A stretch of 64,000 bases of DNA from Porphyra umbilicalis (lineage: Eukaryota > Rhodophyta > Bangiophyceae > Bangiales > Bangiaceae). The stretch spans positions 1 through 64,000 of the forward strand of contig KV919086.1 in assembly GCA_002049455.2 (NCBI GenBank). The letters are read 5' to 3'. The position numbers were made by a program, and so were the translations under genes. Shown piece by piece: positions 19,923 to 29,577 of this stretch; within the stretch, counting starts at the first letter, position 1; every line of letters begins with the position of its first letter. The notes beneath the pieces were generated by a model, which saw only the letters and a list, made by a program, of their open reading frames with translations, ran no database searches and was not told where the DNA came from.

Positions 19923-20924
19923 TCACGGGGCGCCCTGCGCCACCGCGTCCACGGCCACCGGGCGGGCGGCGACCTGACCTGCACCCCGCCGCCCCGCCGC
20001 GCAGTCGCGCAAGTGTACACGGAGGTGTGGCATGTGGCGGGCGGGCGCCCCACACCCGTGGCACACCAGCGGCGCCCGCAGCGCCGCCGCCGCCGCGTCG
20101 GCATCCACAGCAAACCCGTCCCCCGCGTCCAAGGCGGCGAGCACCGCTGCCGCCGGCACAAAAAAAGCCGACGCAAACGACTGGTAGTGCCGCTTACTCG
20201 TCATGCCGCTCCCCGCCAAGTCCTCTGACACGAGGTGCAGGTGCAGGGGCGACATCGACGGCAGCACGTGGAAGCCGAGGCGGGGGGGGGGCGCGCCGCC
20301 GCCGCCGCCGCCGCCGCCCGCGTCGGCGGCCAGCGCGGCGGCAATGGCCCCCCCCAGCCGCACCAGCGCCGCCACGGCCGGGCGGTCGGAAGAAGTGAGG
20401 CGGTCGACGGCGGGCGCCACGTCCGGCCGTGCCGGCAGGAGGAGCAGGTGCCGCCGCGCCTTTGGGTACCCGTCGTAGAGCACGACGAGCGGCTCGGCGT
20501 CGCCGTCAGCGGCGGCGGCGGCGGCGCCGCCGCCACAGTCCAAGACGGACGGGAGGGTGCCGGTCCAGTAGACGTGACGGGGGTGCACCGCGTCGGCGGT
20601 GGTGCCGCCGGCGGTGCGGACGGCGTGGCCGAGCGCCCGCGCCCAGCCGCCGGCAACGGCCGACAGGGGCGCCCCGGAGCGGGCGGTGAGGGGCGCCTTG
20701 CCACCCGCTCCGGGAGAGTCGGCGGGGGAGTTGTAGGGAGGGAATGGGGCGAGGGCGGGGGGGTGGGAGGCACGGGAGAGGGGAGCGCCATGACGAGGGG
20801 GGGGGAGTGGCGGCGGGGGAGCCGAGGATGGCGCTCGCGGGTTGCCCCACGGCGACAAGAAGCCGATGCGCCACAAGCAGAGTATTTCATCCAAAGGGGT
20901 ATCACTCGAGCATTTGTTTCGCAT
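19923..20924 (-). CDS. APTX: Aprataxin-like HIT-domain protein with C-terminal zinc finger (left arm, intact)
   Basis: Aprataxins are nuclear enzymes that remove AMP from the 5' ends of DNA left by abortive ligation. This 333-residue frame has the family core: VVLYDGYPKARRHLLLLPAR, then FHVLPSMSPLHLHLVSEDL, then GMTSKRHYQSFASAFFVP. The HIT signature reads P-L-H-L-H-L, so the first His of the usual HxHxH is Pro, while the middle catalytic and last His remain. The C-terminal finger CHGCGAPARHMPHLRVHLRDC matches the zinc finger of aprataxins, with Cys in the last ligand position. The first 85 residues are Pro-rich and poorly supported, and the true start may be spliced. The mirror copy at 26.1-27.2 kb is frameshifted, so this is the only potentially working copy here. 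Confidence 0.8.
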   Translation of the reverse strand: MRNKCSSDTPLDEILCLWRIGFLSPWGNPRAPSSAPPPPLPPPRHGAPLSRASHPPALAPFPPYNSPADSPGAGGKAPLTARSGAPLSAVAGGWARALGHAVRTAGGTTADAVHPRHVYWTGTLPSVLDCGGGAAAAAADGDAEPLVVLYDGYPKARRHLLLLPARPDVAPAVDRLTSSDRPAVAALVRLGGAIAAALAADAGGGGGGGGAPPPRLGFHVLPSMSPLHLHLVSEDLAGSGMTSKRHYQSFASAFFVPAAAVLAALDAGDGFAVDADAAAAALRAPLVCHGCGAPARHMPHLRVHLRDCAAGRRGAGQVAARPVAVDAVAQGAP

Positions 20925-21179
20925 ATATGCTCGAACTTGCGGGATGTTTCGGGGTGCTGTCTACACTCATACTGAATAATCCGAGAACCATAGTCTTGGG
21001 CCCATTCCCGTCGAGTGTTGTCAAGACGGTAGTCACGCCCGCCTTGGTTCCAAAAGTGCCTTCGCCGCTTTCGTTGGGGTCGGTGGGGGGGATTGTGGCC
21101 ATACATTAGACAGAGAGGGGAAGGGGCGTCTACAGCGGCCCATCGAGGAGGCAGGCCACGGTCAGTCGCTTTTGACCTC

Positions 21180-21858
21180 CGTGACCGCCGCCACAACGGC
21201 GGCGGAGGTGGCGGCAGGCGGGTGACGGCGCGCACGACGCGCTCCTGCACACCACAGCGCGCGGCGGCTACGCCTCCCGCACCGTCCCCGAGGACGCCTT
21301 TGTGCACGCGCTCGGCGTGCGCTTGGCGTCGTCGGCGGCCGTGACGAGCAACATTGGCCAAGTGGCCCTCCTCTAGCCGACGCACGTCAACACCGCGGCG
21401 AGCGTATCCCAGTTTGCCACGCGTGGCGGGGGAGGGTCGGGCGTGGCGGGCAGCGGCAGCCTCGGTCGCTTTTCGGGGAGCCTCGGCGGTGGGAATGGGG
21501 GTGGCGGCGGCGGTTATGGCGGCTTGAGTGGCAGCTTTGGCTCCCTGGGCTTATGGCCCGCCAGCACGGGGCTGTCGGGCCGCCCGGCAGCGGGTGGGCC
21601 GTCCGCAGCAGCGCCGGCGGGCCGGGCGACAGCGGTGGGGGCGGCGGGTGGCTCCGCCGCCAGGGCAGTGGGCGGTCCTTGACGCCCGACACTGGCAACC
21701 CCGGCGCCGGCACGCCCGGCGTTGGCGCGTCGCTGAGCGCCACCCCGCTGGCGGTGTCCCCGCCCGCGGTGTGGCTGCCGCCCGCCCGTGCCACCCCGCC
21801 CGATGGGATGGAGGGCGTCGCGCCGCAGCTGGGAGTGGGGTTTGATCTTGACTGAGAG
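21180..21858 (+). pseudogene. Fragmentary Gly-rich gene (left arm), product unknown
   Basis: A coding-like frame reads AHDALLHTTARGGYASRTVP, then EDAFVHALGVRLASSAAV and NIGQVALL to a TAG at about 21375. It continues in the same frame as THVNTAASVSQFATRGGGG and a Gly/Ser-rich stretch. The probable C-terminus (LTPDTGNPGAGTPGVG to GVGFDLD, stop at 21853-21855) is in another frame. A similar AHDALLHATARGG block recurs near 22265. The same TAG and frame break are present in the mirror arm (25158-25835), so they predate the duplication or were copied across. Confidence 0.35.
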
Positions 21859-22543
21859 GCGACGGCGTCGCGGGGGGAGGTCCGCGTTTTCTAAACCTTT
21901 TGTGGCGCCCGCATCAGCGGTGGGTCCTGGTTGGTATGTGTCTACCCTCTTCGTTGCTCGATACAGTTTCGGTTACTCTTCTCTTGGTAAAGTTCAAGTG
22001 ACATTTCCCTGGTCTTTAGTCTAGGGTGCTTTCCACACGCACATGTCGAAAAAAAAGTCCTTTTTTCTAGTGCAGGTTGTGGGAGTACTAAACAAACGTT
22101 TTCGGCGGTCCGTTTGGCTCCCTACGCCGTTGGAGGACGTTCCCCGGTGCTTTCGTGACTATGGAAACATGCGCAGGGGCCACCCGCGCGGTGAGTGGGG
22201 GCGGCGGCGACCGCCGCTGGTCGCGTTGTTGCCGCGCCTGCCGCCGACGCGGCGGTGGGCGGTGGACGACCGCGCGCACGACGCACTCCTGCACGCCACA
22301 GCGCGCGGCGGCCGCGGCCGCGGCGATGGTGGGCGCGCTGGCGGCCGCGGCGGCGGCGGCGGCGGTCGTGACCCCCGTGGTGGTGGCACGAGGGCGCCGT
22401 CTGTCTGGCGCCACGTACAGCTGCCGCCGTCGTATAAGCAGACGCGTCTGCCGTTGGGGCGACGCAGCGGCCGCCGCCCGCGGCGTGGCGGCCGCTGGAG
22501 CGGTCGGGCGCCGGGGGCGGCGCGCCCCCCCGACGGATGCGCG

Positions 22544-24469
22544 GCGCCCGAGCCGCCGCGCCCCGCCGCCGGCGCCGCCATCGACGTCGCCGCGGCGTCC
22601 ACCGGCATGCCCATCAGGGCGGTTGCCGCCGCCACGGCGGCGTCACCGCCCCGCCGCTGCAGCGTCGGCGGTCGTTTTGCAAGTCCAGGGTGTTTTCGCG
22701 AACGCGCTTTCAGTACAGTGTTTTCTCGATATAAGAGAATTGTTTACAAAAGAATATGGGTCGCGAGTCTTCCATTCCAGTCCGTGTGGGCCACTTTTTC
22801 TTTACATTGAGCCTAATCAGCTGTCTCTTGAAAGGAGAACGCACTGTACCGCTGTGGAGGTGAGAGCACATGTGCGATTGCAGGTCGTAGAGGCAGGTCT
22901 ACTGTACGTAGAGCACCCCTCACCCCCCCCACCCCCGCCCCCCACCCAACCATGCCCGCGGCAGTCCCCCCCCCCGCCGCGTGGCTGGCGTCCCGGGTCA
23001 CCCCCCCCCCTCCCGACGCCGGCCGCCGCGCTCGTCGCCATCCGCACCATCCGCGCCGACCGCCTCGCGGGCGTTGCGGCCGCCACCGCCGCGCTGCCAG
23101 CCGCCGCGCTTGGGCGTCTCGGGGGCGTGCTGTCCGCCGCCGCGCGGGTGGCGGTCGCCGCCGCGGCGGCCGCCGCATCGACGGGGGCGCGGTGGCCGCC
23201 GCCGCCACCGCCCGACGGCGACGGCGACAGCGGCGGCGGTGGCGGCGGCGGCGGTGACGGCGGCGGCGGCGCGGCGGGCGACGCGGTCGCCGACGGCGCC
23301 ACCGACGCGGCGGCGGCGGCGACGGCGGCGGTGGCAGACGCCGACGCGGCCATTGCCGACGTGACCGCCGTGGCGTCTGCTGTGACAGAGGGGTAGGCCG
23401 CACGCGCCGACGCGCCGCGGCGCGCCGACACCCCGCCGACCGCCCTGCCCGCCGTGGCCGCGCTCGCGGCGGGGTTGCCCCTCCCGGCCGACGGCGGCGG
23501 CGCTGCCGCGACCGCGACTGCCGACGGTGTGGCACGCGCGGCCGAGGCGCTCGTCGGGCGGCCGGGGGGGGAGGCGCTCGCGCCGCCCCTCGTCCTGTAC
23601 CTCCTGCTGTGCGTGCTCGCCGAAAATGAGGGCGGGGGGGGCGGCGGCCGCGACGGCGGCGGCGGTGGCGGCGACGGCGGTGGTGCGGCGCGGGGCGCCC
23701 CCCCCCCCCCCCCCAAAGGGCGGCCGCCCAAACGCCCCTGCCGCCGCGGCGTCGGCGGCGCGCACCCGCCCGACGCCCCCCCCCCCCCGACGGCGAGGCG
23801 CGGACACCCGCGGCGGCGGTGCGGCGCCTGTTGGCGGTGCGGTTGGCCTATACGATCCTCGACTTGCCCGCGACGGGCGGGCGACGCAACGACGGGTCTG
23901 CTCGCCGCCGGCGCGGCGTCGCCCGCGTGGACGCGGTCCGACGCGGGGCGCCGGTTCCTCGGGTGGGCCCTCGCGTCGCTGGGCGGGCGCGTGGCGGGGG
24001 CGCTGCACGGGGGGCTCCGCCGGGGGCTGGCGGGGGGGGGGGGGGGAACACGTGGGGGTGGTGTATTTCCGCGCGTGGCGGGCGGTGGTGGCTGCCGCGG
24101 GGGGGCAGAGGGAGGGGCGGGGGGGGGGAGGGGCGCGGGGGGGCGCCGCAGCCGCGGCAGCGGCAGCGGTGGCGCCGGCCGTGGCGGCGGGGGGGTGCTC
24201 CCCCCCCCGCCAGGCGGCGGCGGCAGCGGCAGCGACGGCGACGGCCACGACGGTGACGAGGAGGCCCCCCCCCCCCCCGTCAACCCCACCACGGCCGTCA
24301 GACCTCGCGCGCCTCGCCATCGTCGGCGTCGAGCCGCGCGTCGCGGCCGCCGCCGCGTCTGCCCTCGGCGTCTTTCACGTCCAATAGCGGGTGACGGGCG
24401 TCGACGCCGCCCTCGACGCCGCCTACGCCCTCGTCCTCTTCCGCGCCCTCTCGGCCGCCAACCCCGCGA
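22544..24469. other. Central spacer of the palindrome, extremely GC-rich, with interrupted coding-like sequence
   Basis: 1.9 kb between the inverted arms. On the plus strand one frame reads RADRLAGVAAATAALPAAAL and on to VTAVASAVTEG, a TAG near 23394, then ALPAVAALAAGLPLPADGG and LVLYLLLCVLAENE. Further pieces in other frames include RRLLAVRLAYTILDLPA, FLGWALASLGGRVAGAL and DLARLAIVGVEPRVAA. Long G/C runs separate them. It resembles a decayed alpha-helical gene. All frames are open over long distances because of GC content, so very long minus-strand frames here are not evidence of a gene. Confidence 0.4.
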
Positions 24470-25157
24470 CGCGCATCCGTCGGGGGGGCGCGCCGCCCCC
24501 GGCGCCCGACCGCTCCAGCGGCCGCCACTCCGCGGGCGGCGGCCGCTGCGTCGCCCCAACGGCAGACGCGTCTGCTTATCCGACGGCGGCAGCTGTACGT
24601 GGCGCCAGACAGACGGCGCCCTCGCGCCACCACCACGGAGGTCACGACCGCCGCCGCCGCCGCCGCGGCCGCCAGCGCGCCCACCATCGCCGCGGCCGCG
24701 GCCGCCGCGCGCTGTGGCGTGCAGGAGTGCGTCGTGCGCGCGGTCGTCCACCGCCCACCGCCGCGTCGGCGGCAGGCGCGGCAACAACGCGACCAGCGGC
24801 GGTCGCCGCCGCCCCCACTCACCGCGCGGGTGGCCCCTGCGCATGTTTCCATAGTCACGAAAGCACCGGGGAACGTCCTCCAACGGCGTAGGGAGCCAAA
24901 CGGACCGCCGAAAACGTTTGTTTAGTACTCCCACAACCTGCACTAGAAAAAAGGACTTTTTTTTCGACATGTGCGTGTGGAAAGCACCCTAGACTAAAGA
25001 CCAGGGAAATGTCACTTGAACTTTACCAAGAGAAGAGTAACCGAAACTGTATCGAGCAACGAAGAGGGTAGACACATACCAACCAGGACCCACCGCTGAT
25101 GCGGGCGCCACAAAAGGTTTAGAAAACGCGGACCTCCCCCCGCGACGCCGTCGCCTC

Positions 25158-25835
25158 TCAGTCAAGATCAAACCCCACTCCCAGCTGCGGCGCGACGCCC
25201 TCCATCCCATCGGGCGGGGTGGCACGGGCGGGCGGCAGCCACACCGCGGGCGGGGACACCGCCAGCGGGGTGGCGCTCAGCGACGCGCCAACGCCGGGCG
25301 TGCCGGCGCCGGGGTTGCCAGTGTCGGGCGTCAAGGACCGCCCACTGCCCTGGCGGCGGAGCCACCCGCCGCCCCCACCGCTGTCGCCCGGCCCGCCGGC
25401 GCTGCTGCGGACGGCCCACCCGCTGCCGGGCGGCCCGACAGCCCCGTGCTGGCGGGCCATAAGCCCAGGGAGCCAAAGCTGCCACTCAAGCCGCCATAAC
25501 CGCCGCCGCCACCCCCATTCCCACCGCCGAGGCTCCCCGAAAAGCGACCGAGGCTGCCGCTGCCCGCCACGCCCGACCCTCCCCCGCCACGCGTGGCAAA
25601 CTGGGATACGCTCGCCGCGGTGTTGACGTGCGTCGGCTAGAGGAGGGCCACTTGGCCAATGTTGCTCGTCACGGCCGCCGACGACGCCAAGCGCACGCCG
25701 AGCGCGTGCACAAAGGCGTCCTCGGGGACGGTGCGGGAGGCGTAGCCGCCGCGCGCTGTGGTGTGCAGGAGCGCGTCGTGCGCGCCGTCACCCGCCTGCC
25801 GCCACCTCCGCCGCCGTTGTGGCGGCGGTCACGGA
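25158..25835 (-). pseudogene. Fragmentary Gly-rich gene (right arm)
   Basis: Mirror copy of 21180-21858, including the same in-frame TAG and the same frame break before the end GVGFDLD. No difference in encoded sequence was noticed over most of the stretch. Confidence 0.35.
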
Positions 25836-26088
25836 GGTCAAAAGCGACTGACCGTGGCCTGCCTCCTCGATGGGCCGCTGTAGACGCCCCTTCCCCTCTC
25901 TGTCTAATGTATGGCCACAATCCCCCCCACCGACCCCAACGAAAGCGGCGAAGGCACTTTTGGAACCAAGGCGGGCGTGACTACCGTCTTGACAACACTC
26001 GACGGGAATGGGCCCAAGACTATGGTTCTCGGATTATTCAGTATGAGTGTAGACAGCACCCCGAAACATCCCGCAAGTTCGAGCATAT

Positions 26089-27100
26089 ATGCGAAACAAA
26101 TGCTCGAGTGATACCCCTTTGGATGAAATACTCTGCTTGTGGCGCATCGGCTTCTTGTCGCCGTGGGGCAACCCGCGAGCGCCATCCCCGGCTCCCCCGC
26201 CGCCGCTCCCCCCCCCCGTCATGGCGCTCCCCTCTCCCGTGCCTCCCACCCCCCCGCCCTCGCCCCATTCCCTCCCTACAACTCCCCCGCCGACTCTCCC
26301 GGAGCGGGTGGCAAGGCGCCCCTCACCGCCCGCTCCGGGGCGCCCCTGTCGGCCGTTGCCGGCGGCTGGGCGCGGGCGCTCGGCCACGCCGTCCGCACCG
26401 CCGGCGGCACCACCGCCGACGCGGTGCACCCCCGTCACGTCTACTGGACCGGCACCCTCCCGTCCGTCTTGGACTGTGGCGGCGGCGGCGCCACCGCCGC
26501 CGCTGACGGCGACGCCGAGCCGCTCGTCGTGCTCTACGACGGGTACCCAAAGGCGCGGCGGCACCTGCTCCTCCTGCCGGCGCGGCCGGACGTGGCGCCC
26601 GCCGTCGACCGCCTCACTTCTTCCGACCGCCCGGCCGTGGCGGCGCTGGTGCGGCTGGGGGGGCCATTGCCGCCGCGCTGGCCGCCGACGCGGGCGGCGG
26701 CGGCGGCGGCGGCGGCGCGCCCCCCCCCCGCCTCGGCTTCCACGCGCTGCCGTCGATGTCGCCCCTGCACCTGCACCTCGTTTCAGAGGACTTGGCGGGG
26801 AGCGGCATGACGAGTAAGCGGCACTACCAGTCGTTTGCGTCGGCTTTTTTTGTGCCGGCGGCGGCGGTGCTCGCCGCCTTGGACGCGGGGGGCGGGTTTG
26901 CTGTGGATGCCGAACCGCGGCGGCGGCGCTGCGGGCGCCGCTGGTGTGCCACGGGTGTGGGACGCCCGCCCGCCACATGCCACACCTCCGTGTACACTTG
27001 CGCGACTGCGCGGCGGGGCGGCGGGGTGCACGTCAGGTCGCCGCCCGCCCGGTGGCCGTGGACGCGGTGGTGCAGGGCGCCCCGTGAGGCAGGGGCGGCG
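26089..27100 (+). pseudogene. APTX: Aprataxin-like gene, frameshifted copy (right arm)
   Basis: Mirror of the intact left copy. The HIT frame is lost at a G run near 26660, which has seven G where the left arm has eight. It resumes in another frame at the histidine motif (SMSPLHLHLVSED, about 26754). A second shift follows after FAVDA (about 26905), removing the zinc finger from frame. A further frame change relative to the left copy lies in the Pro-rich N-terminal region. The two lesions in the conserved domain make a working enzyme unlikely unless the homopolymer differences are sequencing errors. Confidence 0.75.
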
Positions 27101-27409
27101 GCGGGCGTGCCAGCGGTGGTGGGGGGGGGGGGGGGGGAGGCGACGCAGCAGTCACGGTGACCGCTGGAAGACTGACCGTGCGGCAGCCGTCCACGCCGCC
27201 GGGGCGGCGCCGATAGCGCGGGCAGGCGGCCCCCTACGCGTCGGCGGTGGCCACCCGTCCGCGCTACCGGCCACCGCACTGCGGTGGCGGTTTGTGGATA
27301 CACGGCCGTCGGCCGCCGCCGCCGTAGAGCAGTGCGGACGACACACCTTACCCCGCCGTTGCCGAGGAGTGTCGGTGGCTACCGGCAGTTGCCGCCTCCG
27401 TTTGCGTGA

Positions 27410-28680
27410 CTGGGTCGGCTGCTGCTGCTCGCCACCGCTGCTGCGGGCGCGGTCCTCCCTGTTACCATTGTGGTGGGGGTGCCTGCGGATGTGGCGGGCG
27501 ATACGGCCGCGCGCGACTGGAGCGCCGCGTATTTCTTGTCGGTGACGGGGGGGGAGGGGAACTCCGCGCCCCCCATTGCGGCCTCGACGCCAACGTGTCG
27601 GCGGCGACGGGCGAGTGGATGTCACCCCTGCTCCCACCGTCGTGGGCAGAGAGGACCGTGGCTCGTCCCAGCATTGTGCGACGGCTCCTCGGCGCCGTCG
27701 ACGGCGGCTGCCGCACCCGCTTTGGTAACGGCCGGCTGCATGGGCGGGGGCAAGGCGGAGGTGGCGCGGGTGGCCGACGTGCCACTCGTGCCGTTTGCCC
27801 CCGAAAATGCATTGCCATGGTGGCGGCGCCTCTGCCCCCCCCCCCCCCGCCACCGCCGCCCCGCTCTTCGCGACGTTTCTAGCCCTGGTTGTGCTACCCA
27901 CGGCTGGAGACCCCACCGTCTCCCTTGTGCCCCCACTCTTCTTGTGCGTACGTCACTCGCTTTGGCAACACCGCCCTGGTCCGTGTCAGCCCCGACGGCT
28001 GCCCCGCCGTCGAGCCGCCCTTCGGGGGGGCCCTCTCCGTCTGCTTCAGCGGCAGCTTCTCGTGGATTGACGTCAGATTCTCGCCGGCGGGACTCTGCGG
28101 AAGGGGGGCGGGTATGCAACCGGGCGCGGCAGCCGCGTCGGCGTCGCCGCCGCCGGCGGGGGACGCGGAAGTCTCGCCCGCCGTGATGCCACGCGGCACC
28201 ATCGCTGCAGCCTCCGGCGTCGGTGGGGGGGGATTGCGACGAGCCGTCGTTGGACACTGTGGGGGACGACGGGCGTCGGCGCCCTCTCGGCGTGGAGGCA
28301 GGCCACTACCACACGTGGCTGACCTTCATAAGCACGGCGGCGGCCGTGGCGGCAAGCGGGTGCCCCTCGCTGTGGTGACCAACGCCGAGGTGGTCATGGG
28401 CGGGAGTGGCCGTCGGCGTAGCGCGCGTCCAAGGGGATGGGAGGCAGATTCTCGCGGGGGAGTCGTCGGGCCCCGGTGGCCAAGCTGGGGCTTGGCGCTG
28501 GACGCCTCTGACCGACGTCAACGTCGACGTCACTTGCAGTGGGAGGCGCGTCGTGATAGGCACGGCGTTGACCGGGAGGATGGGGTCGCTGGCAGCGAAA
28601 ACAATGCACAAGAAAAGTCATTATTGTTCCAAAAACGATTTCGTCACCAAGTCAACAATATTAACGAGACACAACTGGGC
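27410..28680 (+). pseudogene. Frame-interrupted unknown gene (right arm)
   Basis: Mirror of 18380-19590 with the same pieces in different frames (WSAAYFLSVTG, VTRFGNTALVRVSPDG, GHYHTWLTFISTAAAVAAS, VDVTCSGRRVVIGTAL). The long plus-strand frame that continues past 28680 runs antisense to the unknown gene at 28774-29577 and is not a gene. Confidence 0.35.
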
Positions 28681-28773
28681 ACTATTCGCGGCGTGCCTTT
28701 TCCCCGACCACCCACCAAACCAGCTTGCCATGTCCATTCCCCACTTGCTGCAGACGGCCTCCTCCACCAGGCC

Positions 28774-29577
28774 TCACATCCGCCCTCCCCACAGCTCGTG
28801 GTGGCGGGCCAGCGCCTTGGCGCGCGCCCCGTTGGGCGCAGCGTCAAGCGCCACCACCCGCTCGATGCCGACTCCACACCCGTCAGCCGGCCACACGCGC
28901 GACTCAAACGTGTGGCCGTAGACCATGGCCATTGCCATACAATCGGCCCTCGTCGTTTCCATGCTCGGCCAGTAGATGGCGGCGGGGAGGGGCGGCAGCA
29001 GCTCGAAGGCGTCGAGCGCAAGCGCCGGCACCGTAGCCCAGTCGTCCATGACGCCCGTAGGGGACCGGGGCTGGCCGAAAAGAACCCAGGGGCGCTTTGG
29101 GGAGCCACGAGGGGTCGACATGACGTCATCGTTTTCGACCTTGTTGGCGACGTTGACGACCTTGTCGGCGACATCGGCGACCTTTTCGGCGACGTCGACG
29201 ACCTTGTCCGCGACGTCGTCGGTCTTGTCGGCGACGGTGACCCGGTCGGGGTTGGAAGCCGTCATAGCCGCCTGCCGCTTCTCGTTGTCCGTATTGTCGG
29301 CAGCAGCGTTAATGATGAAGGTGGCGAAAGCGACGACCGCGGCCTCAATCTGAGCGGCCGCCGCCTTGCGAGCAAAGCGGACCCAGTGGGCAGCCAGCCG
29401 CACGACCACCATGACCACGGGGGCGACGGCAGAGGCAACAAGCTCGGAGGCGTCGACGGCAAGCACCTGAAGGCGGTGGCCGCACGTCTTGGTCATCCCT
29501 ACTGCAGCGGCAGCGAACTCGAACATCGTCGGCAGGGTAACGTAGATGACGGTGAAGACAATGGAGATCACGTCCAT
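28774..29577 (-). CDS. Unknown membrane-associated protein with heptad repeats, right-arm copy
   Basis: Full-length partner of 17433-18236, also 267 residues from an ATG at 29577. Hydrophobic N-terminus MDVISIVFTVIYVTLPTM, second hydrophobic stretch, then five heptads whose residues differ from the left copy (VADKTDD, VADKVVD, VAEKVAD, VADKVVN, VANKVEN). The C-terminal 95 residues appear identical to the left copy. Divergence in the repeat is high while length is conserved, which suggests constraint on repeat number rather than on exact residues. Function is unknown. Confidence 0.7.
   Translation of the reverse strand: MDVISIVFTVIYVTLPTMFEFAAAAVGMTKTCGHRLQVLAVDASELVASAVAPVVMVVVRLAAHWVRFARKAAAAQIEAAVVAFATFIINAAADNTDNEKRQAAMTASNPDRVTVADKTDDVADKVVDVAEKVADVADKVVNVANKVENDDVMSTPRGSPKRPWVLFGQPRSPTGVMDDWATVPALALDAFELLPPLPAAIYWPSMETTRADCMAMAMVYGHTFESRVWPADGCGVGIERVVALDAAPNGARAKALARHHELWGGRM

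Larger units (their letters stand above)
13986..22543 (+). repeat. Left arm of a large inverted duplication
   Basis: Arm of about 8.6 kb whose reverse complement forms 24470-32976. Matching positions sum to about 47013 near the centre and drift by tens of bases outward because of indels. Matching genes occur in mirrored order. Near the centre (about 21.1-22.4 kb) long stretches appear identical; the outermost LPMO exon differs widely. Upstream of the LPMO ATG the flanks are unrelated. Confidence 0.95.

Noticed and set aside
22817..24970. 717-codon minus-strand open frame across the palindrome spacer
   Set aside because: The region is so GC-rich that stops are rare in every frame; the product is Arg/Pro/Ala low complexity and half of it is antisense to arm sequence.
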